Positions 36,401 to 43,983 of a stretch of DNA of 60,861 nt are shown here, one piece after another. A model generated the notes under the pieces. The model saw only the letters and a list, made by a program, of their open reading frames with translations. It searched no databases and was not told the DNA's origin. The stretch spans positions 1 through 60,861 of the forward strand of contig JANJTM010000044.1 in assembly GCA_024711125.1 (NCBI GenBank), read 5' to 3'. Source of the DNA: Rhodothermales bacterium. Its GTDB lineage: Bacteria > Bacteroidota > Rhodothermia > Rhodothermales > UBA10348. The position numbers were made by a program, and so were the translations under genes. How positions within the stretch are numbered: position 1 is the first letter of the stretch; every line of letters begins with the position of its first letter.

Positions 36401-38525
36401 TCACGACGTGGAAGGCCAGGCGGGCGCAGCCGCCATGGTCGGCACCAACGGTCTGCCCCAGCAGGTCAATGGCGTCACCATCGGCCGCTACCCGATCGAT
36501 CCGACCTTCTGGTGGACGGTCACCCCGTCGTGGACGATGTCGGCCAACCAGACCTACAACGCCGAGCTGTTCGCGTATGACTACCCGAACTTCTCGCTGT
36601 CCTGCGGTCTGACGGCGTGCGACATCAACGAGATCTACTCGATCGACCGTGAGAACGGTTCGAACAACAACCTGTGGTCGCCGTCCTCGACGTCGATCAA
36701 CAACTACCTCCTCGGCGCGGACGACGTCGTCGTCGTCGCTTCGAACGCGGTGGGTGATCTGAACGTGAACGGTTCCCGCTTCACGCTCGGCCTGAAGACC
36801 ATCTTCGGTGCCGCTGCCGTGCAGCCGACCTTCGCGACGACCACGGGCAATGGACACACGTTCGACCTGACGACCCTGTTCGTCGGTCAGTCCGGTGTGC
36901 TCACCTACACCTCGATCACGCCGGCGGATGCGTCGTGTGTGGTCGCCGGTGCGGGTACCCTTGCCGGTGACAACCTGACGATGACCGGCGGCGCGGCAGG
37001 TACCTGCGCGACCACGGTCACGGTCAACGCGACGGACGAGTTCGGCGCCACCGCGTCGGCTACGTTCAACGTGAACAACTACCCGGCCCCGGCCGGCTCG
37101 GCGAACATCACGCTGGTCAAGAACGTCGGCGACGCCTCGGTGTCGTACGACCTGACCACGCTGTTCACCGGCGGCGCCCCGGCCACGGCCTTCATCAACC
37201 CGACTCCGTCGGCGAACGTGACGGTCGGTCTCGTCGGCAACACCTTCACGATCAACTTCCCGGCGGCCACCGCCGGCCAGGAAGTCGTGACGGTCCAGAT
37301 GAATGACGGCGCATCAACTCCGTCCCCTGTCGCTACCCAGACGTTCCTCGTCACGGTGAATCCGGGTGTGGCCTACACGGCCGGCACCTTCACCAACGTG
37401 GTTCTTACGGAAGGCGCCACGAACTCGCAGGCCCTGGCCGGCAAGTTCACGGGCGGTACGATCGGCGCGGGCGGATACGCCTACGCCGCCAGCTCCGACG
37501 CGACGGGCGTCGCCACCAGCGCGATCACGGGCACCAACGTCGTTTCGACGGCGGTCGGTCCGTACGTGATCGTTGCCGGCGTGGTGACTGCTGACGCGGC
37601 TCCGGCGAACGTCACGGTTTCTGCGACGGACGACCTGGGCGCTTCGGCGCAGGGCATGTTCACGGTCACGGTCAATCCGAAGGCGGGCAACGTGTCGGGC
37701 TTCGGTCCGGACCCCGCGTCGGCCAACATGACCCTGGACTTCTTCCTCGGTCTGCAGGCGCTCACCGCGAAGCAGCAGATGGCTGCCGACTTCGACGGCG
37801 ACACGCAGACCATCCCGTACGATGCGGCCCAGATCTTTAATGCCTGGCTCACGGCCAAGCGGGAGCTGGTCCTGAACCCGATGGCGGCGATTGCCTATGG
37901 CGACGTCAATGTCGAGGGTCTGAATGCGGTCGTTCCGGTCCGGATCGACGGCGAGGCATCGGACGTGGTTTCGTTCTCGTACACGGCAGTGGTCGACCCG
38001 AACTTCGCCAAGGTGACCTCGGTCGTCTCGGCGGCCGAAGGCTGGACCATCCGCTCGGTCACGGCTGAAGACGGCACGATCACCATCGCGGGCTTTGGCC
38101 TCGACGAGATCCCGGCCGACGGAATCGTGGCCACGATCAATCTCACGATGCTTGCTGAAGGCTCCGAGTTCACGATGGCCGGCCAGGGTGCCGTCAACGC
38201 GAACGCCGCCTCGGCCATCGGTGACGTGATCGTCGGCGAGCTGCCGGAGAACTTCTCGCTGCTCGGCAACTACCCGAACCCCTTCAACCCGTCGACGACG
38301 ATCTCCTTCGATCTGCCGGCCACGGCTGAAGTCACGGTTCAGGTGTTCGACATGCTGGGCCGCCAGGTTCTGGTCCTCCCGGCTCAGACGATCCAGGGTG
38401 GCGCGAAGCGTTCGGTTCAGCTGAACGGTTCGACTCTCGCATCCGGATCGTACTTCTACCGGGTCATTGCCAAGATGGACAGCAAGACCGCCGTCGAGAA
38501 CGGCAGAATGCTCCTCGTGAAGTAG
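30480..38525 (+). CDS. Giant surface protein (2,681 aa): beta-helix, dockerin-like and cohesin-like modules, sorting domain
   Basis: The largest gene in the window. The signal peptide ends near residue 31 (AATAFGQ). The head (32-95) has TIYVDAATGNDLWDGSS and ATIVVKAGTYPE, a DUF1565-like start of right-handed beta-helix proteins. Residues to about 2110 are a Gly/Thr/Asn/Val-rich array of short strands, probably a long beta-helix. Three Ig-like segments follow (about 2113-2403). A degenerate dockerin-like segment (MAADFDGDTQTIPYDAAQIF, about 2404-2460) and a cohesin-like domain (about 2470-2584) come next. The sorting domain (NYPNPFNPSTTISFDLP, FDMLGRQVLVL, ASGSYFYRV, ending MLLVK) closes the protein. 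Probably a surface stalk or adhesin; no catalytic motif. Confidence 0.88.
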   Translation: MNATRLLRDLSKSLSAFLLVALLTAATAFGQTIYVDAATGNDLWDGSSMSIGPAPIGPKATIGGALAASANGATIVVKAGTYPEVVTVTLDVTLQVQTSGINTKALINGLVLNNAQASPNNDITFSGSGTFEVQDQLGVNTEVVITDGVIAAGNSVVSLAAGADLSRSGVAATDGYLASGAFGFAGNHDVTYNGTGTQTAGGEYPGNLGTGTLTLNHAGTLTIGATTTQQFDHNTGNVTFTGGLVETFGGTGITLASAGSASFNSVVASSLDIFDITGTGTVTVSGTTNAAGLVRIGATAVGANPITFAAMNIGGDGTNALRGQNGSTRPLTAGAVTVTNGDLSNNSTATWTLLSADLNAFDLHQVNVGGTIVVTGQVTVGDLPGANPAPIGGEVNRIINAGTLTVGPVVTEIDDTNAADDQNHHYVIRNNSGTLTVGAITQGTLASDDATPAWLPNAAYVGLRNALGATLILNGTSTISGDINNLENSGAGADGIRISNGVTITLNDAAGYGNMTALGDWVGAQGTLVFTYVNGGADAFGLGGTLTQAGGSVTMGPAVVGTGALLGNAFTVGNNLTFQGGFQTWGTAFTVGGVVNIAANNISIDAGAAPNDGTPHGNWGGINVTGTNCAIGTSNLDNESVTLTTAGSYALNDCAIFGFLSAAGSTLTGGGASAALLGVTAANFVSTGNYAIGNTLTAGSGLVNLTGNWTINVGATVNVFQFDNAGVAGPDSDIAGALTVNGTLIFNDDAAGANGQEIRFGSVAIGATAPGITLAHANVGPFVQFSVESSFVGGQFTDASAAALENVFKVFIPSAGSTVSVKPGFTVANFQTEGSGRTVTFTESITVTNDVMLGNDTIQQLGTNSIVMSTAGGQFILDDEAQVINDIVTTGLPQGAIVFNNAGQILTTTAMPTSAPTLTNIVVNTAGAGLAINNDIYFQGTFQLIDGGATIAAGKFVESLNDQAAGGTAGRIYRNTTNEGFTVTGTLQGVWDLVFTGTGVFPPGNGEFFDPANPAQGINDLTVSPDAGATINLPGTAISTLGNFLMDGGAGSTGSSNAVTTIAGTSTFNDFFNVNANFTSTGNVAVNEDVTLGNGVVFTTPAKLDVANNQTIAATGGNSATVALTGNDIDHDVDGMVDDVAGTGNTTVQISGTGVVIDRDAAQSVSPTATESELDNVTLLAGATATILEMERINGNVLVNGGGASLTLTTTADATSAATEGRIAGNVNVLDGGTLSVAANGTGNNVAGTMTVQSGGTLTQRSSLTIGGAVTYGGVGATAAVINQDGFNQTWQAGATLTLSTGANTPSFLPAEGTAVVTDNAGAAVTGNADGTVIPNFTANGSTIDVILVVDRAFSVTAGSNVTAGHEVRLNGKNTATYAAAADGFFAANVAGPGAVRTLGTILQASANVQIDNLIVNSATETRLESNNVTQRTFTFLTLNHQTGSFDQGGQNVIVNGEGTAAVDWTVAAAADHTYQSDGTTADFTVGGIGTVVQSTFTGGAVTVNRLSLGVGAGTGFYHPANGDALVVANWFDFDGDPDFANNASFPGAANTGSLAINDGAQIHIYPSATIDVNASFPGGTAAVDFYFETAGGAIADGVESVARVLPTTFDDLYVNGGSNATLPDNTNYQVNDTFFTGGGNLDVDGDGGNDQTYTVADGGTVNYNSAGFFLNDDRVARGGAATLNYNQIGGTYGVLGEYPAAFNSTQTAINVNDGTFNLFGNPGASSIGALTVGDGDANAAVFNELGVGFTATSATVNGDGTYNGALTVNGPTTISGAMTGGPLDANGPLTTGAGVAVTVNTMVSGSPVVLGGNFNNLTFDGAAVQTATFPANFTIGGIGVPGTLTINNPAGVDANGSIIMGSATPAANFAGFPGTGNQSVLNLTSGVLRMAAGSTITVNHFGSGQQGYTQGTGCVFGNVRKFLSNPAGIAANSANSDRMQYPLCSQTGTMRDYAFTIDNPSIVGVANASVTVRHDVEGQAGAAAMVGTNGLPQQVNGVTIGRYPIDPTFWWTVTPSWTMSANQTYNAELFAYDYPNFSLSCGLTACDINEIYSIDRENGSNNNLWSPSSTSINNYLLGADDVVVVASNAVGDLNVNGSRFTLGLKTIFGAAAVQPTFATTTGNGHTFDLTTLFVGQSGVLTYTSITPADASCVVAGAGTLAGDNLTMTGGAAGTCATTVTVNATDEFGATASATFNVNNYPAPAGSANITLVKNVGDASVSYDLTTLFTGGAPATAFINPTPSANVTVGLVGNTFTINFPAATAGQEVVTVQMNDGASTPSPVATQTFLVTVNPGVAYTAGTFTNVVLTEGATNSQALAGKFTGGTIGAGGYAYAASSDATGVATSAITGTNVVSTAVGPYVIVAGVVTADAAPANVTVSATDDLGASAQGMFTVTVNPKAGNVSGFGPDPASANMTLDFFLGLQALTAKQQMAADFDGDTQTIPYDAAQIFNAWLTAKRELVLNPMAAIAYGDVNVEGLNAVVPVRIDGEASDVVSFSYTAVVDPNFAKVTSVVSAAEGWTIRSVTAEDGTITIAGFGLDEIPADGIVATINLTMLAEGSEFTMAGQGAVNANAASAIGDVIVGELPENFSLLGNYPNPFNPSTTISFDLPATAEVTVQVFDMLGRQVLVLPAQTIQGGAKRSVQLNGSTLASGSYFYRVIAKMDSKTAVENGRMLLVK

Positions 38526-38534
38526 TGGAAACGG

Positions 38535-38563
38535 GGCGGGGCGCCCATCGAGGGCGCCCCGCC
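38535..38563 (+). terminator. GC-rich hairpin after the 2,681-aa protein gene
   Basis: A 12-bp stem (GGCGGGGCGCCC with GGGCGCCCCGCC) and 5-nt loop, 9 bp after the stop codon. No T-run follows, so termination may be partial and expression of the next gene may depend on readthrough. Confidence 0.6.
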
Positions 38564-38615
38564 TCCGCTACTCTCCCGACGTCCGGCAAGTCACCCAAGA
38601 AGAGCGAATAATCCA

Positions 38616-41099
38616 ATGCGAAAGGCATTCAACAGATTGCTTCAGGCCAGCGCGCTGCTCGTCATCGGCCTGTTGGTTGGAGCCAATGTCGCGGCCGCAC
38701 AGGTTTCCCTGTCGGTCAACGACATCTCCGGCCGACCGGGCGAGACGGCCACGGTGGCCGTGGAGCTGAGCGGCGTCGAGGGCGGTACGGCGATCCAGTC
38801 GTACAACTTCACCGTGGGCACGGCCAACGGAAACGTCGTTCTCACCGGATACAGCGATGCCGCCGGCACGCTGGACGGCGATGCCGACTTCGTGACGAAT
38901 TGGAACCCCGGCACGGGCACCATCGGTGCTTTTGCGCAGGGAACGAACATCACGACATCGGGAACGCTCGTTTACCTCACGTTCACGTTCCTGGCAACCG
39001 GCACGGACACGATCACGCTCAATGGATTCACCCTCAACGCCGGGAATCCGGCGATCGTGGGCGACTTCCAGTCTGCGGTGGTCATCGCCAACCGGTTCAT
39101 CGTCGCTTCCACGCACACGCAGCGTGTCGGCGATACGTTCACGATCGATATCACGGCCGAGGATGCGTTCATCGCCGGCGATAACGCGATCTCCTTCAAC
39201 TTCGTGCTGAACTACGACCCCACGGTCGTTTCCCTCGGCGCGGTGTCGACGGGCGCTCTGAACCCGGGTTGGACGATCAATTCGTCCGGCGCGGCCGGCA
39301 CGCTGAACGTCGGCGCGTTCTTTGACGGAAGTGCCCTCGTGGGCACGGGCACCATTGCCACGATCCAGGCCACGGCTCTGACGGTCGGTTATACTGACCT
39401 GATGCTCAGCGGCGTCACGATCAACGCAGGCGTTCCCATGTACGGCGACCAGGACGGCTCGGTCACCGTGGTGCCGAATTCGGCTCCTACGGCTGATTCC
39501 AAGCCTGCCACGGTAGTCGAAGACGGTTCCGTTGCGATCACGCTGTCTGGCAGCGATGCCGACGGCGACCCGCTCACGTTCTCGATCGTTACGCAGCCCT
39601 CGCACGGCTCGGTTTCCCTCGCCGGTGCGGTGGCCACGTATACCCCGAGTGCGAACTATCACGGTGCCGATTCCTTCACGTACCGCGCCAACGACGGGTA
39701 TGTGAACTCGGCCGCCGCGACGGTCAGCATCACGGTAACCCCGGTCAACGACGATCCGGTCTGGACGGCCCAGATGGGCGACATGACCGTGCTCGAAGAT
39801 GACGGCGTAATCACGTTTGCGTACGGCGCTACCGACGTCGACGGCGACGCTCTCACCTTTACGAAGGTGCAGGGCCCTGCCGGTGCCACGGTCAGCGCGG
39901 CGGGTGCGTTTTCGTGGAATCCGATGGGATATCCCGGCGTGTGGCCGGTCCAGGTGTCCGTTACCGACGGTACGGTCACGCTGACCTCTACCGTTGCCAC
40001 CATCACGGTTTTCCCCGTGGATGGTCTGGGCGGCGTGCTTGCCGGTGTGCACGAGATGCCGCCGGTCGAGTCGCCTGCTTCGGGCGTCTCGATGCTTCGC
40101 CTCGTTGCGGATCAGGATCTGCTGGAGGTGTATGTATCCGCGGTCGATCTGAGCGCTCCGTTTACGGCGGCGCATATCCACCTCGGCCCAGTTGGGGAGA
40201 ATGGTGGAGTCGTGGTTCCGCTGACCTCGACCACGGTGTCGGCTGACGGCCGCAACGTGACGATCAACCAGGCAGTGAACCTGGCGGCTGTTTCTTACCC
40301 GGCCGGTGTTACCAAGGCATCGTTCGTCGATGCGCTCCGCTCGGGCGGCGCGTACGTCAACGTCCATACCTCGGGCAACCCGGCCGGCGAGATCCGCGGT
40401 CAGATCCTGCTGGCGACCAACCGGGCTCCGGCTTCCACGGAAACCCGCGGTCCCGCGTCGGTCACGATCGCCGGAAACCCGGCTGACCGTCTGTTCTCGG
40501 TCTCCTGGTTGCCTGCAAACGATCCGGACGGCGATACGGTCAACTACATCTACCAGATGTCGCTGAACGCGTCGTTTACGGATATCGTGGCGGCAGAGCG
40601 GTTCGGAACGGGCAACGGCTACCGCCTGACGGTCGCCGAAGCCGCTGAGCTGTTCGATGCCGTCACGAATTCGGCTCCTGGCAACATCAACGTGGGCGGT
40701 TCGATCACGCTCTTCCACCGCGTAATTACCTCGGATGGCTCCCTCTGGACCGTCGGTCCGTCGTCTTCGGTCACGCTCACGCGTGGCACGGTGACCTCGA
40801 ACGAAGGCCTGGATCTGCCCACCGAGTTTGCGCTGAAGGGCAACTATCCGAACCCGTTCAATCCGACCACCACGATCCAGTTCGATCTGCCGCAGACCAG
40901 CGAGGTTTCGGTGACCGTGCTCGATCTCCTCGGTCGGGTCGTGATGGCCATCCCGGCCACCACGATGGATGCGGGCGCCTCCCGCAACGTCCAGCTGGAT
41001 GCTTCCAGCCTGACTTCCGGCATCTATCTCTACCGAGTGGTCGCGCGTGCTCAGGACGTGACGCACACCCAGGTAGGCACGATGACGCTCGTCAAGTAA
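38616..41099 (+). CDS. Modular surface protein with cohesin-like, cadherin-like and CHRD domains
   Basis: An 827-aa exported protein. The signal peptide ends near VAAAQ (29). Two cohesin-like modules follow (about 30-160 and 162-285; FNFVLNYDPTVVSLGAVSTG is the clearest strand pair), then a cadherin-like module (about 288-378: EDGSVAITLSGSDADGDPL, HGADSFTYRANDG) and an Ig-like module to about 467. A CHRD domain comes next (about 472-605: AHIHLGPVGENGGVV, VNVHTSGNPAGEIRGQI). A fibronectin-like part precedes the sorting domain (NYPNPFNPTTTIQFDLP to the terminal MTLVK). It is probably a surface scaffold partner of the upstream giant protein. Confidence 0.87.
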   Translation: MRKAFNRLLQASALLVIGLLVGANVAAAQVSLSVNDISGRPGETATVAVELSGVEGGTAIQSYNFTVGTANGNVVLTGYSDAAGTLDGDADFVTNWNPGTGTIGAFAQGTNITTSGTLVYLTFTFLATGTDTITLNGFTLNAGNPAIVGDFQSAVVIANRFIVASTHTQRVGDTFTIDITAEDAFIAGDNAISFNFVLNYDPTVVSLGAVSTGALNPGWTINSSGAAGTLNVGAFFDGSALVGTGTIATIQATALTVGYTDLMLSGVTINAGVPMYGDQDGSVTVVPNSAPTADSKPATVVEDGSVAITLSGSDADGDPLTFSIVTQPSHGSVSLAGAVATYTPSANYHGADSFTYRANDGYVNSAAATVSITVTPVNDDPVWTAQMGDMTVLEDDGVITFAYGATDVDGDALTFTKVQGPAGATVSAAGAFSWNPMGYPGVWPVQVSVTDGTVTLTSTVATITVFPVDGLGGVLAGVHEMPPVESPASGVSMLRLVADQDLLEVYVSAVDLSAPFTAAHIHLGPVGENGGVVVPLTSTTVSADGRNVTINQAVNLAAVSYPAGVTKASFVDALRSGGAYVNVHTSGNPAGEIRGQILLATNRAPASTETRGPASVTIAGNPADRLFSVSWLPANDPDGDTVNYIYQMSLNASFTDIVAAERFGTGNGYRLTVAEAAELFDAVTNSAPGNINVGGSITLFHRVITSDGSLWTVGPSSSVTLTRGTVTSNEGLDLPTEFALKGNYPNPFNPTTTIQFDLPQTSEVSVTVLDLLGRVVMAIPATTMDAGASRNVQLDASSLTSGIYLYRVVARAQDVTHTQVGTMTLVK

Positions 41100-41120
41100 G
41101 CGGGCCCCTGGTTCGTTCGG

Positions 41121-41161
41121 AAGCCCCGGCCGTCACACGACGGCCGGGGCTTCGCGTTTTT
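41121..41161 (+). terminator. Rho-independent terminator
   Basis: A perfect 14-bp stem (AAGCCCCGGCCGTC at 41121-41134, complement at 41139-41152), ACAC loop, and TTTTT at 41157-41161, 22 bp after the stop of the 827-aa gene. The clearest terminator in the window; it separates this gene from the next surface-protein gene. Confidence 0.9.
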
Positions 41162-41263
41162 CATGAACGCGCGTACCCGGCAGACGGAATTCCGCGGGGC
41201 GGGTGTGCAGGATCGGAACGCCGAATTGCCCGGATGGGTGAATCGATCGGTGCGATCACGCCT

Positions 41264-41272
41264 TACATTCCG
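41264..41272 (+). promoter_or_regulatory. Candidate -7 box for the 863-aa surface protein gene
   Basis: TACATTCCG lies 19 nt upstream of the ATG at 41292, downstream of a strong terminator. This supports independent transcription. Confidence 0.3.
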
Positions 41273-41291
41273 AAGGATCAACCGGAAAGCC

Positions 41292-43883
41292 ATGCGAGAC
41301 GGAAATCGGAAGTCGCCGTTTGGCAAAGCCACCGTCGTGGCTTGCGTACTTGTGCTGACAGGGGTCACGCTGTGGGCGCCCGAGGCGAGAGGACAGGTGC
41401 AGGTGAGCATGACCGACGTATTCGCAGCGGTCAACGATGAAGTCTGGGTCGACGTGGTGCTTGCGGGCGTCAACCCGGCCACGCCGATCACGTCCTTCCA
41501 GATGACGGTCAGGCCGTCGGATGCCTGGATCGAGATCGCGACGGTCAACATCCAGAACGCATTTCACCAGACGACCGGGACCCTCACGGCGACCGGATGG
41601 ACGGTCGGTTCGTTGTCCACTACGGGCAAGATCGGCGGATATACGGGGGGAGGTGGTGGAATCGTCGCGTCGGGGACCCTGGTCCGATTCAAACTGCGTT
41701 TCACCGGAGCCGGAAACGGAACGGTGTCTCTCGTCGACTTCCGATTGAACACCGGCGTTCCGGCCCATGCGCCGGCCGTGCCTCTGTTGGATGTTACGGT
41801 TACGGCCGCCGGCAACCGCGCGCCGGTTGCGGTCAATGACAACTTCGCTTCGACGGAAGGGGGCCTGCTTTCGGTGGACGCCGTTTCCGGCGTTCTTTCC
41901 AACGACACGGATGCGGACGGTCAGCCCTTGACCGCAAGCCTGCTTTCCGCGCCGTCAAATGGGTCCTTGATCCTGAACGTCGACGGCTCTTTCACGTACC
42001 AGCACGACGGCGGTGAAACGACCGGAGATTCCTTCACCTACCAGGTGAGTGACGGCAGCCTTTCCGATGACGGGCTGGTTTCGATCACGGTAACCCCGGT
42101 GAACGATCCGCCGACCGCGCTCGCCGTATCCACTTCCGCCCGCGCCTCGGTCCCCAAGGCGATCACGCTGGGGGCAAGCGATCCGGACGATACGGTGTTC
42201 TCGTTTGCCGTGGTTGAGGCTCCGTCGCACGGTAGTGTCTCAATCACGGGAGATACAGCCACGTATACGGCGACCGCCGGCTACGTCGGCCCGGATTCGT
42301 TCACGTATCGGGCCAATGACGGTGAGGCCGACTCGCCTGCGGCGACGGTGTCGATCAACGTCACGGCCAACACGGCACCTACCGGGGTGGCCGATACGTA
42401 CTCGGTCGAGGAGGGCGGAGCACTCATCGTGGCTGCGGGGACCGGAGTCCTCGCGAACGACTCCGATGCCGACGGCGATGCGCTGTCCGTCACGCTGAAG
42501 ACTACCGCACAGCATGGCACGCTGGCCCTTACCTCTGCCGGTGGATTCAACTACCTGCACGACGGGTCCGAGACGCTGACAGATGCGTTTACCTATACGC
42601 TGAGCGACGGGTCGGCATCGGTGGACGTCGTAGTAACCATCAACGTGGTTCCGATCAACGACGTACCCGTCGCCGTAGACGGGACCGCCTCCACGCAGCG
42701 GAATACTCCGGTCTCGATCCCTCTCCAAGCCTCGGACCCCGACAATCCGGTACTCACGTACTCCGTGCTGCTGCCGCCCACCTCCGGGGACGTCGTCATA
42801 GTCGGTTCCACCGCCACCTACACCCCGTATCCTTCCTTCTCAGGGACCGACGACTTCCTGTTCGTCGCCTCCGACGGGATGGCGACTTCGAACGCGGCCA
42901 GCGTAACGGTCACCGTGATGGGTGTCGCCCACGTACAGTGGGTTCAGAACATTTCCGATCCGCTCCTGGACCCGGCCGATATCTACGTCGATGGGGTCCT
43001 CGTCTGGAACGACGCCCGTTTCCGGAAGGCAACCGGATTTTCGGAGTTTGCCAGCGGGCGACGCCTGGTGGCCATCGCCCCCGGAAATTCGACCTCCGTC
43101 TCGCAGGCGGTGGATGCCACCGAGGTCGACATTGCAAACGACGGTACCTACACCGTGGTCGCTTCCGGCACGGTAGCCACCGACGTCCAGGTCTCGGTTC
43201 TCGACGGCGCCCGCACGACCGGGACGTCAGGGACCACCGTCGATGTGCGCGTCCTCAACGGTGCGTCCAACGTCGCCTCGCTGGATGTCCGCTGGATGTC
43301 CGACACCAACGACCACAGCTTCCTTTTCCCGGTGGCCACCGGACTTCCGTACGGCTCCTTCACCGGCTACGTAGGCATGGTACCGCGCGGGTACAACCTC
43401 GAGGCTCGTCCCGCCGGCGGAAGCGCGATCGACACCTACCGATTCGATTGGAGCGGCGGCGGGGGTACGGCCATGGTCCTGATGTCCTCGGGTCTTGCAG
43501 GGACCGCCGGCACGTACGGCTTCTCGCTGATGTCGGTCGACGCAGCCGGTGTCGTCACGCTTCCGACCGTCGTGACCTCGACGAGCGGAAGCGACCTCGT
43601 CCCGCGCACCTTCCAGCTTCGCGGCAACTTCCCAAACCCGTTCAATCCCACGACGATGGTACAGTTCGACCTTCCCGAGGCCGCGGAGGTATCGGTTCGG
43701 TTGACCGACCTGCTGGGACGGGAAGCGCTGACCACGCCCCCGGAATTGGTGGACGCGGGCATGAACCGGGGTATCCCGATAGACGCGCAGGCGCTTTCGT
43801 CCGGAATCTACATCTACCGCGTGACCGCGCGGGCCGGAAAGACGCTGTACACGGCCGCCGGGACGATGACCCTGTTGAAGTGA
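41292..43883 (+). CDS. Modular surface protein with cohesin-like, cadherin-like and DUF4397 domains
   Basis: An exported protein of 863 aa. The ATG at 41292 is chosen because it opens a proper signal peptide (KATVVACVLVLTGVTLWAPEA) that ends near RGQ; the longer in-frame reading starts inside the preceding terminator. A cohesin-like module (about 36-170) is followed by four cadherin-like/Big_9 modules (about 174-545; for example GVLANDSDADGDALSV and GPDSFTYRANDGE). A DUF4397-like domain comes next (about 547-650; VQWVQNISDPLLDPADIYVD). The C-terminal sorting domain has NFPNPFNPTTMVQFDLP, LTDLLGREAL, SSGIYIYRVTA and ends MTLLK. Same architecture class as the 827-aa protein upstream. Confidence 0.86.
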   Translation: MRDGNRKSPFGKATVVACVLVLTGVTLWAPEARGQVQVSMTDVFAAVNDEVWVDVVLAGVNPATPITSFQMTVRPSDAWIEIATVNIQNAFHQTTGTLTATGWTVGSLSTTGKIGGYTGGGGGIVASGTLVRFKLRFTGAGNGTVSLVDFRLNTGVPAHAPAVPLLDVTVTAAGNRAPVAVNDNFASTEGGLLSVDAVSGVLSNDTDADGQPLTASLLSAPSNGSLILNVDGSFTYQHDGGETTGDSFTYQVSDGSLSDDGLVSITVTPVNDPPTALAVSTSARASVPKAITLGASDPDDTVFSFAVVEAPSHGSVSITGDTATYTATAGYVGPDSFTYRANDGEADSPAATVSINVTANTAPTGVADTYSVEEGGALIVAAGTGVLANDSDADGDALSVTLKTTAQHGTLALTSAGGFNYLHDGSETLTDAFTYTLSDGSASVDVVVTINVVPINDVPVAVDGTASTQRNTPVSIPLQASDPDNPVLTYSVLLPPTSGDVVIVGSTATYTPYPSFSGTDDFLFVASDGMATSNAASVTVTVMGVAHVQWVQNISDPLLDPADIYVDGVLVWNDARFRKATGFSEFASGRRLVAIAPGNSTSVSQAVDATEVDIANDGTYTVVASGTVATDVQVSVLDGARTTGTSGTTVDVRVLNGASNVASLDVRWMSDTNDHSFLFPVATGLPYGSFTGYVGMVPRGYNLEARPAGGSAIDTYRFDWSGGGGTAMVLMSSGLAGTAGTYGFSLMSVDAAGVVTLPTVVTSTSGSDLVPRTFQLRGNFPNPFNPTTMVQFDLPEAAEVSVRLTDLLGREALTTPPELVDAGMNRGIPIDAQALSSGIYIYRVTARAGKTLYTAAGTMTLLK

Positions 43884-43983
43884 TCCGGCGCACGGATATG
43901 CGGAAGTGACCCGGCCGGGTCGGGACCTCTGCGGGAGTCCGTCGCGTATACGGCCTCCCCGCAACCCGCCGTACGGTCCCGAC

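Noticed and set aside
30477-36857. A 2,126-aa open frame on the minus strand
   Set aside because: Fully antisense to the 2,681-aa surface protein. The translation is a monotonous Arg/Asp/Val/Gly pattern that mirrors the codon bias of the plus-strand gene; it has no signal peptide or domain.
43908-43921. Perfect 14-bp palindrome GACCCGGCCGGGTC after the 863-aa gene
   Set aside because: It has no loop and no T-run, and such GC palindromes are common by chance at this composition; not annotated as a terminator.
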